From Brevibacterium album DSM 18261 (GTDB taxonomy: Bacteria > Actinomycetota > Actinomycetes > Actinomycetales > Brevibacteriaceae), in NCBI RefSeq assembly GCF_000426445.1, contig NZ_AUFJ01000013.1, forward strand, positions 1-64,000: a stretch of DNA of 64,000 bases, written 5' to 3'. Under the pieces are notes generated by a model, which was not told the origin of the DNA, searched no databases, and saw only the letters and a program-made list of their open reading frames with translations. The position numbers and the translations under genes were made by a program. The stretch's first letter is position 1, and each line of letters opens with the position of its first letter. Positions 41,891 to 50,682 of the stretch are shown here, piece by piece.

Positions 41891-42796
41891 ATGGACAACA
41901 GAGCAGAGGTCCGTGAGTTCCTCACCACGCGGCGGGAGAAGATCACGCCCGAGGACGTGGGTCTTCCGGCGGGAGCCAAGAGGCGCGTGAAGGGGCTGCG
42001 CCGCAGCGAGGTCGCCACCCTGGCCGGGGTGAGCGTCGAGTACTACACGCGCCTCGAGCGCGGCGCGATCAGCGGCGCCTCCCCGGAGGTGCTCGATGCG
42101 CTGGCGCGGGCGCTGCGCCTCGACGATGCGGAGCGGGCCCACCTCTTCGACCTCGCCCACGCCGCCAGTCCCGTCGCCCGGCCGCCGCGCAGGCGGCCGC
42201 CCCGGTCGTGGAAGCCGCACCCCAGCCTGCAGTGGACGCTCGACGCCGTCACCGCCGGCCCGGCCTTCGTCCGCAACGGGAGGATGGATCTGCTCGCGGT
42301 GAATCCGCTGGCCCGGGCCTTCTACGCCGAGCTCTACGAGATGCCGGGGCAGCCGCCCAACATCGCCCGGCACACCTTCCTCGACGAGCGCGCGCAGGTC
42401 TTCTACCCGGACTGGGACATGTTCGCGGAGGTCACGGTGGCGATCCTGCGGACGGAGGCCGCGCGCGATCCGCACAACAAGGAGCTCCACGATCTCATCG
42501 GCGAGCTCTCCACGCGCAGCGAGGACTTTCGCCGGCTGTGGGGCGCGCACGACGTCCGGCATCACGGGACCGGTTTCAAGACCTTCCACCACCCTGTGGT
42601 CGGGGAGGTGACTCTGGCCTATGAGGGCATGGCGATGGAGGCCGAGCCGGGTCTCACCCTCACGATCTATGCCGCGGAGCCGCGCACCCGTTCGGCCGAG
42701 CGGGTGCAGCTGCTCGCCTCGTGGGCGGCGAGTGAGGGCACGGGGGCCGAGGCAGGGGAGCCGGGCCGGGACGAGGCCGAGGTGCCGGGCGGCTGA
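41891..42796 (+). CDS. XRE-type regulator with MmyB-like ligand domain
   Basis: A 301-residue regulator. The N-terminal helix-turn-helix (RREKITPEDVGLP, then VATLAGVSVEYYTRLERGAISGASPEVLDALARAL) is followed by an MmyB-like domain (WTLDAVTAGPAFVRNGRMDLLAVNPLARAFY, FLDERAQVFYPDW, FHHPVVGEVTLAYE). These PAS-like domains are thought to bind fatty acids or small ligands. Family members often sit beside one oxidoreductase they control. It is divergent from the alcohol dehydrogenase and probably binds the elements at 41835 and 44207. Confidence 0.88.
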   Translation: MDNRAEVREFLTTRREKITPEDVGLPAGAKRRVKGLRRSEVATLAGVSVEYYTRLERGAISGASPEVLDALARALRLDDAERAHLFDLAHAASPVARPPRRRPPRSWKPHPSLQWTLDAVTAGPAFVRNGRMDLLAVNPLARAFYAELYEMPGQPPNIARHTFLDERAQVFYPDWDMFAEVTVAILRTEAARDPHNKELHDLIGELSTRSEDFRRLWGAHDVRHHGTGFKTFHHPVVGEVTLAYEGMAMEAEPGLTLTIYAAEPRTRSAERVQLLASWAASEGTGAEAGEPGRDEAEVPGG

Positions 42797-42944
42797 GCGG
42801 GGGCTGCCCGGCCGCGCGCCCGCAGCCCTTCAGCCGGGGGCATCCTGCCCGTGGCCCTCAGCCCTCAGTCCGCAGATCCGCAGTCTGCGGCCGGCAGCTG
42901 CAGTCCGCTGACCTGCGGCGTCGGCACGAGCAGGCCCCGGTTCC

Positions 42945-44162
42945 TCATACCGGCACGACTTCGCGTCCCGGGCCCGCGGCGCCCTGTGAGCCCGGCTTCT
43001 CCCTGAGCGTGAGCACCGCCAGCGGCAGGAAGTACAGCGCGGCGATGATGCCGCCCACGAGTACGGGACCGCTCGCGCCCAGGGCGGACTCGAGCGCGAT
43101 GCCCGCGATCCACGAGCCGATCGCGGTGCCGAAGTTGAACGCTGCCGTCGTCAGTGCCGAGGCGAGCGTGGGCGCCCTGTCCGCGAACCGCACGGCCATG
43201 CCGATGAGGATCGGGTTGGTGGACATGCCGAACAGGCCGAGGAGCCCCACGAGCACGATCGTCACCGCTGCACTGCGGGAGAAGGCGAACAGGGCCGCGA
43301 GGACCAGGAACGTGGCCGCCGCTGCGGTCCACAGAACCGTGTAGGGGCGCTTGGCACCGAGGCCGCCGCCCAGGTTCGAGCCGATGAAGGCGCCCACCCC
43401 GTAGGCCACGAGCACGAGCGGGACGGCGGAGGCATCCAGCCCGCTGTTCTCCGTCAGCAGCGGGGCGATGAAGCTGTACACGGCGAGCGAGGAGCCGCAG
43501 ACGATCGCTGCACCTGCGAACACGAGCCACACCCGGCCGTCCTTCAGACTGGCGATCTCCGCACGGACGGAGGGCACCGGCCCGCTGTCGTCCTCTGCCG
43601 GGACCTGCCGGAACACCACGACCATCGCGACGAGCGCGATGACGGCCAGGGCCCAGAACGGTCCGCGCCAGCCCACCGACTGACCGGCGAAGGAGCCCAG
43701 GGGGACCCCGACCACATTGGCGAGCATGCCGCCGCCCAGCACGATGCCCAGCGCCTTCGAGGCCAGCCGCGGTCCTGCCGCCTTGGCGGCGACCACCGCG
43801 GCCACCGCCCAGAATGCGCCCGTGGCCAGTGCGGTGAGGAAGCGCATGATGAGGATCGTGGGGAGATCGCCGCTCAGAGCGACCACGATGTGGCCGAGCG
43901 AGAAGACGAACAGGGCGAGGCTCAGCGTCACGCGCTTGGGCAGCTTGAGAGTGAGGATCGCCATGGTGGGCGTGCCGACGATCATCCCGATCGCGAACAC
44001 CGTGATGGTCAGCCCGGCGTTCGCCACGCTGATCCCCAGGTCTGCGGCGATCTCGGGCAGGATGCCGGCCACGATGAATTCGGTGGTGCCCATGAGGAAC
44101 ACCCCGGCCGCGAGGACATAGGTGAGCAGGGGCAGGCGGTGAGGTTCTCTGTCAGATGTCAC
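42945..44162 (-). CDS. MFS transporter, DHA1/arabinose-efflux type
   Basis: A 405-residue twelve-helix transporter. The N-terminus (LTYVLAAGVFLMGTTEFIVAGILPEIAADLG) is typical of AraJ/YdhP-like drug or sugar efflux permeases. The loop-2 motif reads GTPTMAILTLKLPKR. The start is a GTG at 44162 without a good ribosome site. It is convergent with the XRE regulator and divergent from the sugar dehydrogenase, with the second regulator element between. It may export a toxic alcohol or sugar derivative; the substrate is unknown. Confidence 0.87.
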   Translation of the reverse strand: MTSDREPHRLPLLTYVLAAGVFLMGTTEFIVAGILPEIAADLGISVANAGLTITVFAIGMIVGTPTMAILTLKLPKRVTLSLALFVFSLGHIVVALSGDLPTILIMRFLTALATGAFWAVAAVVAAKAAGPRLASKALGIVLGGGMLANVVGVPLGSFAGQSVGWRGPFWALAVIALVAMVVVFRQVPAEDDSGPVPSVRAEIASLKDGRVWLVFAGAAIVCGSSLAVYSFIAPLLTENSGLDASAVPLVLVAYGVGAFIGSNLGGGLGAKRPYTVLWTAAAATFLVLAALFAFSRSAAVTIVLVGLLGLFGMSTNPILIGMAVRFADRAPTLASALTTAAFNFGTAIGSWIAGIALESALGASGPVLVGGIIAALYFLPLAVLTLREKPGSQGAAGPGREVVPV

Positions 44163-44206
44163 CAGGGCATCCGATCACGCCTCGCCCCGCCGGGGGAGAC
44201 CCGCTC

Positions 44207-44258
44207 GATGGAGGTACTGGTAGGGACTCCCACACAGCCCCGACCGCCCCTAGCGTGG
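44207..44258 (+). promoter_or_regulatory. XRE-regulator operator and promoter (copy 2)
   Basis: GATGGAGGTACTGGTAGGGA (start 44207) followed by CTCCCA matches copy 1 at 41835, with TAGCGTGG again exactly 44 bases downstream (44251-44258). It sits between the MFS transporter and sugar dehydrogenase genes. The matching spacing implies a common protein-polymerase geometry. Confidence 0.65.
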
Positions 44259-44349
44259 ATCATGACGCGGGCTGCACATGTGCGCGTCAGGCCGCGTGCA
44301 TCCGCGCAGCATTCCACCCGCACCCGCTCAGCGAAACGGAAGAGGTCCC

Positions 44350-45537
44350 ATGATCGCGCGACGCCGAGCCCTCACAGCCACGCGCACGTACGGTGACGGT
44401 CCCGCCGCCCGCGGCTCCCGTGCCGCCGCGGTTTCCGCCGCAGCCGTCCTCGCCCTCTCCGCCTGCTCCCCCGAGGGCGGCGCTCCTGAGCGCGCTGCGG
44501 AGGGGGAGAGCGCCTCGGCGACCGCAGAAGCCTCTCCGGGCGAGGCCAGCGAGGAAACCGCCGAAGGGCCCGGCGGCCTCGGGGAGCCGGAGGTCATCGC
44601 CACCGGACTCGAGGCGCCCTGGTCGCTGGCCTTCCACGAGGGCGCTCCGCTGGTGAGCGAGCGCGACAGCGCCCGGATCAGCGAGCTCGACGAGGCGGGT
44701 GAGCCCAGGGAGGTCGCGGTCATCGAGGGAGTCTCGCCCGCGGGTGAGGGCGGTCTGCTCGGCATCGCCGTGGAGGCCGGCCACCTGTACGCCTACTTCA
44801 CCGCGAGCGGGGAGAGCCGGATCGAGCGATTCGCCCTCACGGGGGAGCCCGGCGCGCTGGCTTTGGGGGAGCCCGAGCCGGTCCTCGACGGGATCCCGGC
44901 GGCGAGCTACCACAACGGCGGCCGGATCGCCTTCGGCCCCGACGGCATGCTCTATGCCACGGCGGGGGATGCCGGCGACACGGGCAGCGCGCAGGACACC
45001 GGCTCCCTGGCAGGGAAGATCCTGCGGCTGAACCCGGACGGCTCGGTGCCGCAGGACAATCCCTTCGACGGCTCCCCGGTCTGCAGCTACGGCCATCGCA
45101 ATCCGCAGGGCATCGCCTGGTCCGATGACGGCACCATGTACTCCAGCGAGTTCGGCCAGAACACCTGGGACGAGCTCAATGTGATCGAACCCGGCGGCAA
45201 CTACGGCTGGCCGGAGGCCGAGGGCATCGCGGAGCGGGACGGGCTCATCGACCCCGTCCAGCAGTGGGAGCCCGCCGAGGCCAGCCCCAGCGGGATCGCC
45301 GTCTCCGGCGATGACGTCTGGATCGCGAATCTGCGCGGGGCACGCCTGCACCAGGTGCCGCTCGCCGATCCCATGACTTCCACGACGCACCTGGTGGGCG
45401 AGCACGGACGTCTGCGCGATGTCGCCGAGGCGCCCGACGGCTCGCTCTGGGTGCTCACCAACAACACCGACGGCCGCGGCGATCCCGGGCCGGACGACGA
45501 CAGGATCCTGCGCCTCGACCTGACCGGCTCCGGCTGA
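44350..45537 (+). CDS. PQQ-dependent aldose sugar dehydrogenase-type lipoprotein
   Basis: A 395-residue exported protein. The signal sequence has a lipobox (ALSAC, Cys near residue 42) followed by a Ser/Glu/Ala spacer. The six-bladed propeller resembles soluble glucose/sorbosone dehydrogenases (YliI): APWSLAFHEGAPLVSERD, YHNGGRIAFGPDGMLYATAGDAGD, YGHRNPQGIAWSDDGTMY and GGNYGWPEAEG. It probably oxidises external sugars using PQQ; no PQQ-synthesis genes are in the window. ATG at 44350 follows GGAAGAGG. A -10 box lies about 94 bases upstream. Confidence 0.85.
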   Translation: MIARRRALTATRTYGDGPAARGSRAAAVSAAAVLALSACSPEGGAPERAAEGESASATAEASPGEASEETAEGPGGLGEPEVIATGLEAPWSLAFHEGAPLVSERDSARISELDEAGEPREVAVIEGVSPAGEGGLLGIAVEAGHLYAYFTASGESRIERFALTGEPGALALGEPEPVLDGIPAASYHNGGRIAFGPDGMLYATAGDAGDTGSAQDTGSLAGKILRLNPDGSVPQDNPFDGSPVCSYGHRNPQGIAWSDDGTMYSSEFGQNTWDELNVIEPGGNYGWPEAEGIAERDGLIDPVQQWEPAEASPSGIAVSGDDVWIANLRGARLHQVPLADPMTSTTHLVGEHGRLRDVAEAPDGSLWVLTNNTDGRGDPGPDDDRILRLDLTGSG

Positions 45538-45623
45538 TCCGGTCTGCCGGAGACTGATCTGTCCGGCGCCGTACGCCCCGCTGTCCATGCACCGCCGACC
45601 GCCCTCTGCGGAAGAAGGAATCC

Positions 45624-45818
45624 ATGTCCCGCATCCTCGTCACCGGCTCCACCACTGGCATCGGACACTCCGATCAGACGCTCCGCTTGGGCACCTACGA
45701 TGCGACCGAGGCGGAGCTCGCCCGGTTCGAGGGCCGGGAGACCACGGTGGAGGTCGTGGAGCGGACACGCTCCGCCCCACCGGACCGCATACACCGCATT
45801 CGCGAAGGAGAACCATGA
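45624..45818 (+). pseudogene. Remnant of a short-chain dehydrogenase with internal deletion
   Basis: The 64-codon frame begins MSRILVTGSTTGIG, the cofactor-binding start of an SDR, and then passes directly into a different, unmatched tail (DATEAELARFEGRETTVEVV). About 200 residues including the catalytic Ser-Tyr-Lys are absent. It keeps a ribosome site (AAGAAGGAA) and its TGA overlaps the next ATG by four bases. It may now act only as a leader for the next gene. Best read as a large deletion in an old SDR. Confidence 0.6.
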
Positions 45819-46764
45819 AGACAGTTCCGTTCGGAACCGCCGGCACGCAGGTGCCCAACATCGTCGCCGGCATGATGCGCATCGCCGGAGACTCCGATGA
45901 GCAGATCCGCGAGCTGTACACCGCGGCACGGGAGGCCGGGATCGACTTCTTCGACCATGCCGACCTCTACGGGTTCAACCACCCGGGCGGCGGAACGCAT
46001 CTGTGCGAGCGCCGGTTCGCCGAGGCGCTGCGGCTGAGCCCGTCCGAGCGCGAGCAGATCACCCTGCAGACCAAGACCGGCATCGTCGACGAACCGTGGT
46101 GCTACGACCAGTCGTACGAGCACATCGTGTCCTCCGCCGAGGAGTCGCTGCGGGCGCTGGACACCGACTATCTGGACGTGCTCCTGCTGCACCGTCCCGA
46201 TGCGCTCGTGGAGCCGAGGAGGTCGCCCGCGCCTTCGACCACTTGGAATCGTCCGGCAAGGTCCGTGCGTTCGGGGTCTCCAACCACACGCCCCGGCAGA
46301 TCGACCTGCTCCGGACGGCGGTGACCCAGCCGATGGCTGCGAACCAGGTGCAGCTCTCGCTCACCCACTCGACGGTCATCGCCCAGGGCCTGTCCTCGAA
46401 CATGGCCGGTGAGGAGGATTCGCTCACACGCGACGGCGGCGGCATCGTCGACTACGCCCGCATCAACGGCATCACCCTGCAGGCGTGGTCCCCGTTCCAG
46501 AAGGGGTTCCAGGACGGTGTGTTCATCGATTCGCCCGATCACCCCGAGCTGAACGCCGAGCTGGGGCGGCTCGCCGCGAAGTACGGCGTCACCCCGACCG
46601 CGATCGCGGTCGCGTGGATCACCCGCCACCCTGCGGGCATCCAGGTGGTGCTCGGCACGACGAAGCCGCAGCGCGTGGCCGATGCCGCTGCGGGCTCGGA
46701 CATTCCGCTGACCCGCGGCGAGTGGTACGGCCTCATCCAGGCCGCCGGGCACAGCGTGCCCTGA
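45815..46764 (+). pseudogene. Aldo/keto reductase broken by a single-base frameshift
   Basis: From the ATG at 45815 the frame encodes an aldo/keto reductase of the YdhF type (TAGTQVPNIVAGMMRIAG, FFDHADLYG, LDVLLLHRPDALVEP). It then loses similarity at about 46215. The adjacent frame continues with EEVARAFDHLESSGKVRAFGVSN up to the stop at 46764. One missing C in GAGCC(C)GAGGAG at 46214-46216 explains it. The catalytic Asp, Tyr and Lys region precedes the break. Either a genuine recent mutation or a sequencing error in a C run. Confidence 0.8.
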
Positions 46765-46807
46765 GGGTGGGGCTGGCGGTGATCGCTCAGGGACGCACCC
46801 CGTACGC

Positions 46808-46870
46808 CACTGTGGTCTGCCGCGCGAACGCGGTTTCGGTGATTTCGCGTTCGCACGGCAGACCACAGTG
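46808..46870. terminator. 25-bp hairpin between the reductase and the APC permease
   Basis: Bases 46808-46832 and 46846-46870 are reverse complements with one mismatch, around a 13-base loop. It lies between convergent stops at 46764 and 46945. No T-tract. Confidence 0.75.
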
Positions 46871-46944
46871 TGGGGAGGGGGGCGAGGGTGATCGCGGGGC
46901 GCTCGGCACCCGGCGGGGCGCTCGGCGGCACCCGGCGCAGCCGT

Positions 46945-48405
46945 TCACTCGCCGCGGCGTCTGCGCACCGCGGCGATGAGCTCCTCCTCCGCCCCCGCCC
47001 CGGCGCGGATGCCGCGCGGCAGGCGGACCATGAACCAGATGCCGATGAGCATCCAGGCTCCGAACATCACCCAGGCCGGCCAGCCCAGATCCGTGGACCA
47101 CGGCGTGAGCGGCAGGTACAGGGCGAACATGCACGCGGTGAGGACCACGGAGAGCACACCGATGACCGTGCCTCCTGCCGAGCCGCTGCCGCCCACCCGC
47201 ATGGGCCGGTCCATGCGCGGCTCCCGGCGGCGCAGCACCAGGAAGACCACGGAGACCAGGAAATAGGCGATGATGATGGCCGGTGATCCCGCGTTCACGA
47301 TCCAGTCGATCATCCCGGAGCCCAGGAACGGGGCGATGGCCGCGAGCGCGCTGATGAAGATCACGGCATTCGACGGCGTGCGGTACCTCGGGTGCAGCTT
47401 GCCGAACCAGAGCGGGATCATGCGCGCCCGCGCCATGGAGAACATGAGGCGCGAGGCGCCGATGAGGAAGGCGTTCCACGAGGTGAGGATGCCGGCGATG
47501 CCGCCCGCGATCACCACGGTCCCCCAGATCTCGTGGCCCAGGAGGACGGAGAGGGCATCCGCGGTGACCAGATCGTGGTTGGGGAGATCGGCGGCGGGGA
47601 TCGCCATCGACGAGGTGAAGATGATGAGCAGGTACCAGGCGATCGCCATGAGCACGGAGAACACGACGAGCTTGCCGATCTTCCGCGGCGGCACCTTCAC
47701 CTCCTCCGCGGACTGCGGGATGACGTCGAAGCCCACGAATAGGAACGGCACCGCGACCATCACCGCGATGATTCCGGGAGCCCCGCCGGTGAACAGCGGT
47801 TCGGCATTGGCCGGCTCGCTGCCCACGAACACGCCGATGATGAGGAACAGCCCCACCAGGAGCAGGAAGCACACGATGAAGGTCTGCACGAGCGAGGCGG
47901 TGCGGATGCCGCGCACGTTGATCCAGCCCATGATCACCGCCGTGACGGTGCCCGTCAGCGCCCAGGTGAGATGGACGTCCGAACCGGCGACGCTCCACAG
48001 GAAGACCTGCTCCAGATCCGGTACCAGGTAGAGGACCGTCTCGGGGATGACCACGGCCTCGAACATGACGACGGAGATGTAGCCGCCGGTGATCGCCCAG
48101 GAGCCGAACACCGCCGTCCTGGGCCCCATCCCGCGCAGCAGGTAGTTGTGCTCACCGCCGGCCAGCGGCATCGCGGAGACCAGCTCCGAGTACACCAGGC
48201 CCACGAAGATCATGACCACGCCGCCTGCGGCGAAGGCGAGCATGGCGCCTGCGGTCCCGGCGGACTGGATCCAGCCGCTGGTCAGCACGATCCAGCCGAA
48301 GCCGATCATCGCTCCGAAGCCCACGAACAGCACGTCGAGGCTGCCCAGGGCCTTCACGAGGCCGGATTCGCTCACGGTGTGCGCACGGGCGGGTTCGGGG
48401 GTCAT
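46945..48405 (-). CDS. APC-superfamily amino acid permease
   Basis: A 486-residue permease with twelve or so membrane helices. The first-helix motif FVGFGAMIGFGWIVLTSGW carries the unwound Gly-rich segment of amino acid/polyamine transporters. Helices with LVYSELVSAMPLAGGEHNYLLRGMG and FVGFDVIPQSAEEVKVPPRK match the EAT/GABA-permease group. ATG at 48405 follows GAGGAG. It probably imports amino acids or amines, with a proton; the substrate is unknown. It is flanked by unrelated genes. Confidence 0.88.
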   Translation of the reverse strand: MTPEPARAHTVSESGLVKALGSLDVLFVGFGAMIGFGWIVLTSGWIQSAGTAGAMLAFAAGGVVMIFVGLVYSELVSAMPLAGGEHNYLLRGMGPRTAVFGSWAITGGYISVVMFEAVVIPETVLYLVPDLEQVFLWSVAGSDVHLTWALTGTVTAVIMGWINVRGIRTASLVQTFIVCFLLLVGLFLIIGVFVGSEPANAEPLFTGGAPGIIAVMVAVPFLFVGFDVIPQSAEEVKVPPRKIGKLVVFSVLMAIAWYLLIIFTSSMAIPAADLPNHDLVTADALSVLLGHEIWGTVVIAGGIAGILTSWNAFLIGASRLMFSMARARMIPLWFGKLHPRYRTPSNAVIFISALAAIAPFLGSGMIDWIVNAGSPAIIIAYFLVSVVFLVLRRREPRMDRPMRVGGSGSAGGTVIGVLSVVLTACMFALYLPLTPWSTDLGWPAWVMFGAWMLIGIWFMVRLPRGIRAGAGAEEELIAAVRRRRGE

Positions 48406-48547
48406 GGTCGCTCCTCGATCGCAGCGGCGGAGAGGGGCGCCTGCGGCATCGGCGGTGCGGCGATGCACGGGTGCCCTGCTCGTGACACTGCCGAGCCTAA
48501 TCGTCCGCCGCCCGCAGGGGAATGGCCGCTGCGAGGAGTTCGCGAGG

Positions 48548-49924
48548 TCAGACCGGCCGGAGGTCTCCGGTGCTCGCGTCGACGGCGAAGATCCCGATCC
48601 GTCCCGTGTGCTCGTGGCGCACTGCCGCCCGCCGGACCCGTTCGACGCAGAACTCGCTGATGGTGGAGAAGGCGGGCGCGGCCGCGCGCGTACTCGGGGC
48701 CTCGACGCTGCCCGCAGCCTCCTCGTCGGCCCCAGGGCGGGCGCGGCCGCGCCCCGTGTCCGTGCCGCGACCAGCGCGCAGGCGGGAAGCGACGGGTTCC
48801 GGCTTCTGCACCAGCACGAAGCTGCGCGAACCGCCGTCGCGGGCATTGGCCTCCATGACGGCCTGGGCCGTGGTGCCGGAGCCAGCGAAGAAGTCCAGGA
48901 CCACGGCCTCGCGGTCGTGCCAGGTGACGGCCTCGACGAGTGTGCGCACGAGCTCCACCGGCTTCGGGTAGGAGAAGACCCCGCCGAGACCGAGCTCCTC
49001 GAGGTCCGTCCGCCCCTCCGAGCCCATCACCCGGATGATCGAGTACAGCTTCGAGGTCGCCTCCTCCGCGGGTGTGAGGCGGACGACGGCATGACGATGC
49101 TCGCCCGTGACGGGATCGGGATCGCCCCAAGGGCGGAGCGTGAGCTCACCGGCATCGATCCGCCGGTCGACCTCTGCGAGCTTGGCCGGCCCGCGCACGG
49201 CCTCGATGTCCTCGTACATGAGCCGCCGCTCCTGCCCGCGCACATACGTCCCGAAGCTCACCCGCAGCACATCGTCTTCGATCAGCATCCTCCTGCCGCC
49301 GATCACCTCGTACCTGGCCGGCGGCTTCTTCTCGGTGACGAGGGGCCCTGCCGCTTCGATGTCCCTGGCCCAGACGTGGATGTAGTCGTGCCCGCGCACG
49401 AAGAACCGGGCCTGCCCGCCGCCCTTGGCCCGCTGGTGGATGAGCGTGCCCAGGAAGTTCGCCTCGCCGAACGCCTCGTGGCCCAGCAGCTGGGCGTAGG
49501 CCTGCTCGCGGTCGTCGATGTGGAGGAAGAGGACGCCGTCGTCCCGCATGAGTTCGCGGGCTAGAGCCAGGCGCGGACGCATGAAGTCCAGCCATGCGGA
49601 GTGCGAGCTGCGGGTGAGCAGGCGCTCCTCCGCCGAGGCCTTGGGGGCCGCCGAGCCATCGCCGGCGGACGCGGCCGTGGGGGCCTCGGGCGCAACCGCC
49701 TGGCTCTGCGGCGAGGAGCCCGTCGCCGCGTGCGCAGCCGCGAACGCTCCAGGAGCCCGGAACGAGTCCCGGTACGTGTGCGCATTGCCCGTATTGTAGG
49801 GCGGATCGATGTAGACCACCCGGACGGAGCCGCGGTGGGTGGGCAGCAGCGCGCGGAGCACGTCGAGGTTGTCGCCCTCGATCACGAGGCTCTCATGCGG
49901 GAGCCGGGCGGCTGATCTGCTCAC
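48548..49924 (-). CDS. Solitary type III-like DNA methyltransferase (Mod family, beta class)
   Basis: A 458-residue N6-adenine/N4-cytosine methyltransferase. The catalytic DPPY is in VVYIDPPYNTGNAHTY near residue 42. The SAM-binding motif FxGxG is in VLDFFAGSGTTAQAV near residue 345, giving the beta order. GVLFLHIDDREQAYAQLL and the E-KPPARYEVI block match type III Mod subunits. Ala/Gly/Ser-rich insertions lie after DPPY and near the end. No restriction subunit adjoins it, so it may act in protection or regulation. The start is GTG at 49924 (or TTG at 49933). Confidence 0.85.
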   Translation of the reverse strand: MSRSAARLPHESLVIEGDNLDVLRALLPTHRGSVRVVYIDPPYNTGNAHTYRDSFRAPGAFAAAHAATGSSPQSQAVAPEAPTAASAGDGSAAPKASAEERLLTRSSHSAWLDFMRPRLALARELMRDDGVLFLHIDDREQAYAQLLGHEAFGEANFLGTLIHQRAKGGGQARFFVRGHDYIHVWARDIEAAGPLVTEKKPPARYEVIGGRRMLIEDDVLRVSFGTYVRGQERRLMYEDIEAVRGPAKLAEVDRRIDAGELTLRPWGDPDPVTGEHRHAVVRLTPAEEATSKLYSIIRVMGSEGRTDLEELGLGGVFSYPKPVELVRTLVEAVTWHDREAVVLDFFAGSGTTAQAVMEANARDGGSRSFVLVQKPEPVASRLRAGRGTDTGRGRARPGADEEAAGSVEAPSTRAAAPAFSTISEFCVERVRRAAVRHEHTGRIGIFAVDASTGDLRPV

Positions 49925-50011
49925 ATCCGCCAAGGCTAGCGGACGCGAAGAGCACGCGGAGGCGGATCTGCCCCGCGCGAGTCAGGGGAGGCCGCCCGCC
50001 TCCCACCGTCG

Positions 50012-50443
50012 CTACTCGGACTCCTGCGGCAGCCCGTCGATGACGTCCACTCCGCGCACCCCGTCGTCGGCGAGGGCGTCGACGTCGAGGTCGTCACCGT
50101 CGAGTTCGGCCACCTCGGCGTCGTCGTCGCCCTCGGAGACCATCTCGTCGCCGAACCTGTTGCCCTGTTCGGCCGCCGCCGTCTCCTCCGAGGTGAACTC
50201 GTCGATGGCGCGGAGCGAGTCGCTGGGCGCATCGGCGTCCTCGGTGTCCGCGAGCAGCGCATCGTCCGCGCCCTCGACGCCCGTGCCCTCCGGCCCCTCG
50301 CTGCCGGGCTCCACGGATCCGAACGCCGGATCGCCCAGCTCCGCGTCGACGGCCTCGGCCTCCGCCGCCTCCGCGGCCGCGTCGCGGACTTCGTCGGGTG
50401 TGGGGTCGGTGTCGTCGAAAGCCGTGCCGTCGGTCTCGGTCAT
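50012..50443 (-). CDS. Highly acidic protein of unknown function (DUF5709-like)
   Basis: A 143-residue, probably cytosolic protein with a strong excess of Asp and Glu and almost no Lys. It has no membrane or signal segment. The C-terminal FGDEMVSEGDDDAEVAELDGDD and GVDVIDGLPQ pattern resembles small actinobacterial DUF5709-type proteins. ATG at 50443 with a modest ribosome site. Codon third positions are GC-rich, which supports a real gene. Its function is unknown. Confidence 0.7.
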   Translation of the reverse strand: MTETDGTAFDDTDPTPDEVRDAAAEAAEAEAVDAELGDPAFGSVEPGSEGPEGTGVEGADDALLADTEDADAPSDSLRAIDEFTSEETAAAEQGNRFGDEMVSEGDDDAEVAELDGDDLDVDALADDGVRGVDVIDGLPQESE

Positions 50444-50682
50444 GATCGTTCCCGTCCTTCGGATCGCTCTGCGGTTCGGGTGATGCTGATCCCGAGTCTA
50501 CGCACCGCACGCCTGCTGTCGACCCCCTTCCGACAAGCCGTGGGAGAGTGCTCGGCGACATGCTCCCTTGCGTTCACGAGAGTCCTCTCCCGGTGCACTG
50601 CGTTCTCAGGGGAGGTTGAGGGTATGCGGTGTCTGGTCCGCAGACGGGTGAAGCCCGGACGGAAAACGTGCAGACTTGAGAC

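Noticed and set aside
42878-42890. CCGCAGTCTGCGG palindrome between the XRE regulator and the MFS gene
   Set aside because: The stem is only six bases with a one-base loop, too tight for a hairpin, and no second copy was noticed.
44262-44396. A 44-codon frame starting just after the second TAGCGTGG box, a possible leader peptide
   Set aside because: It overlaps the start of the sugar dehydrogenase in another frame, is Arg/His-rich and has no similarity or conservation evidence. It could be a transcription-start coincidence.
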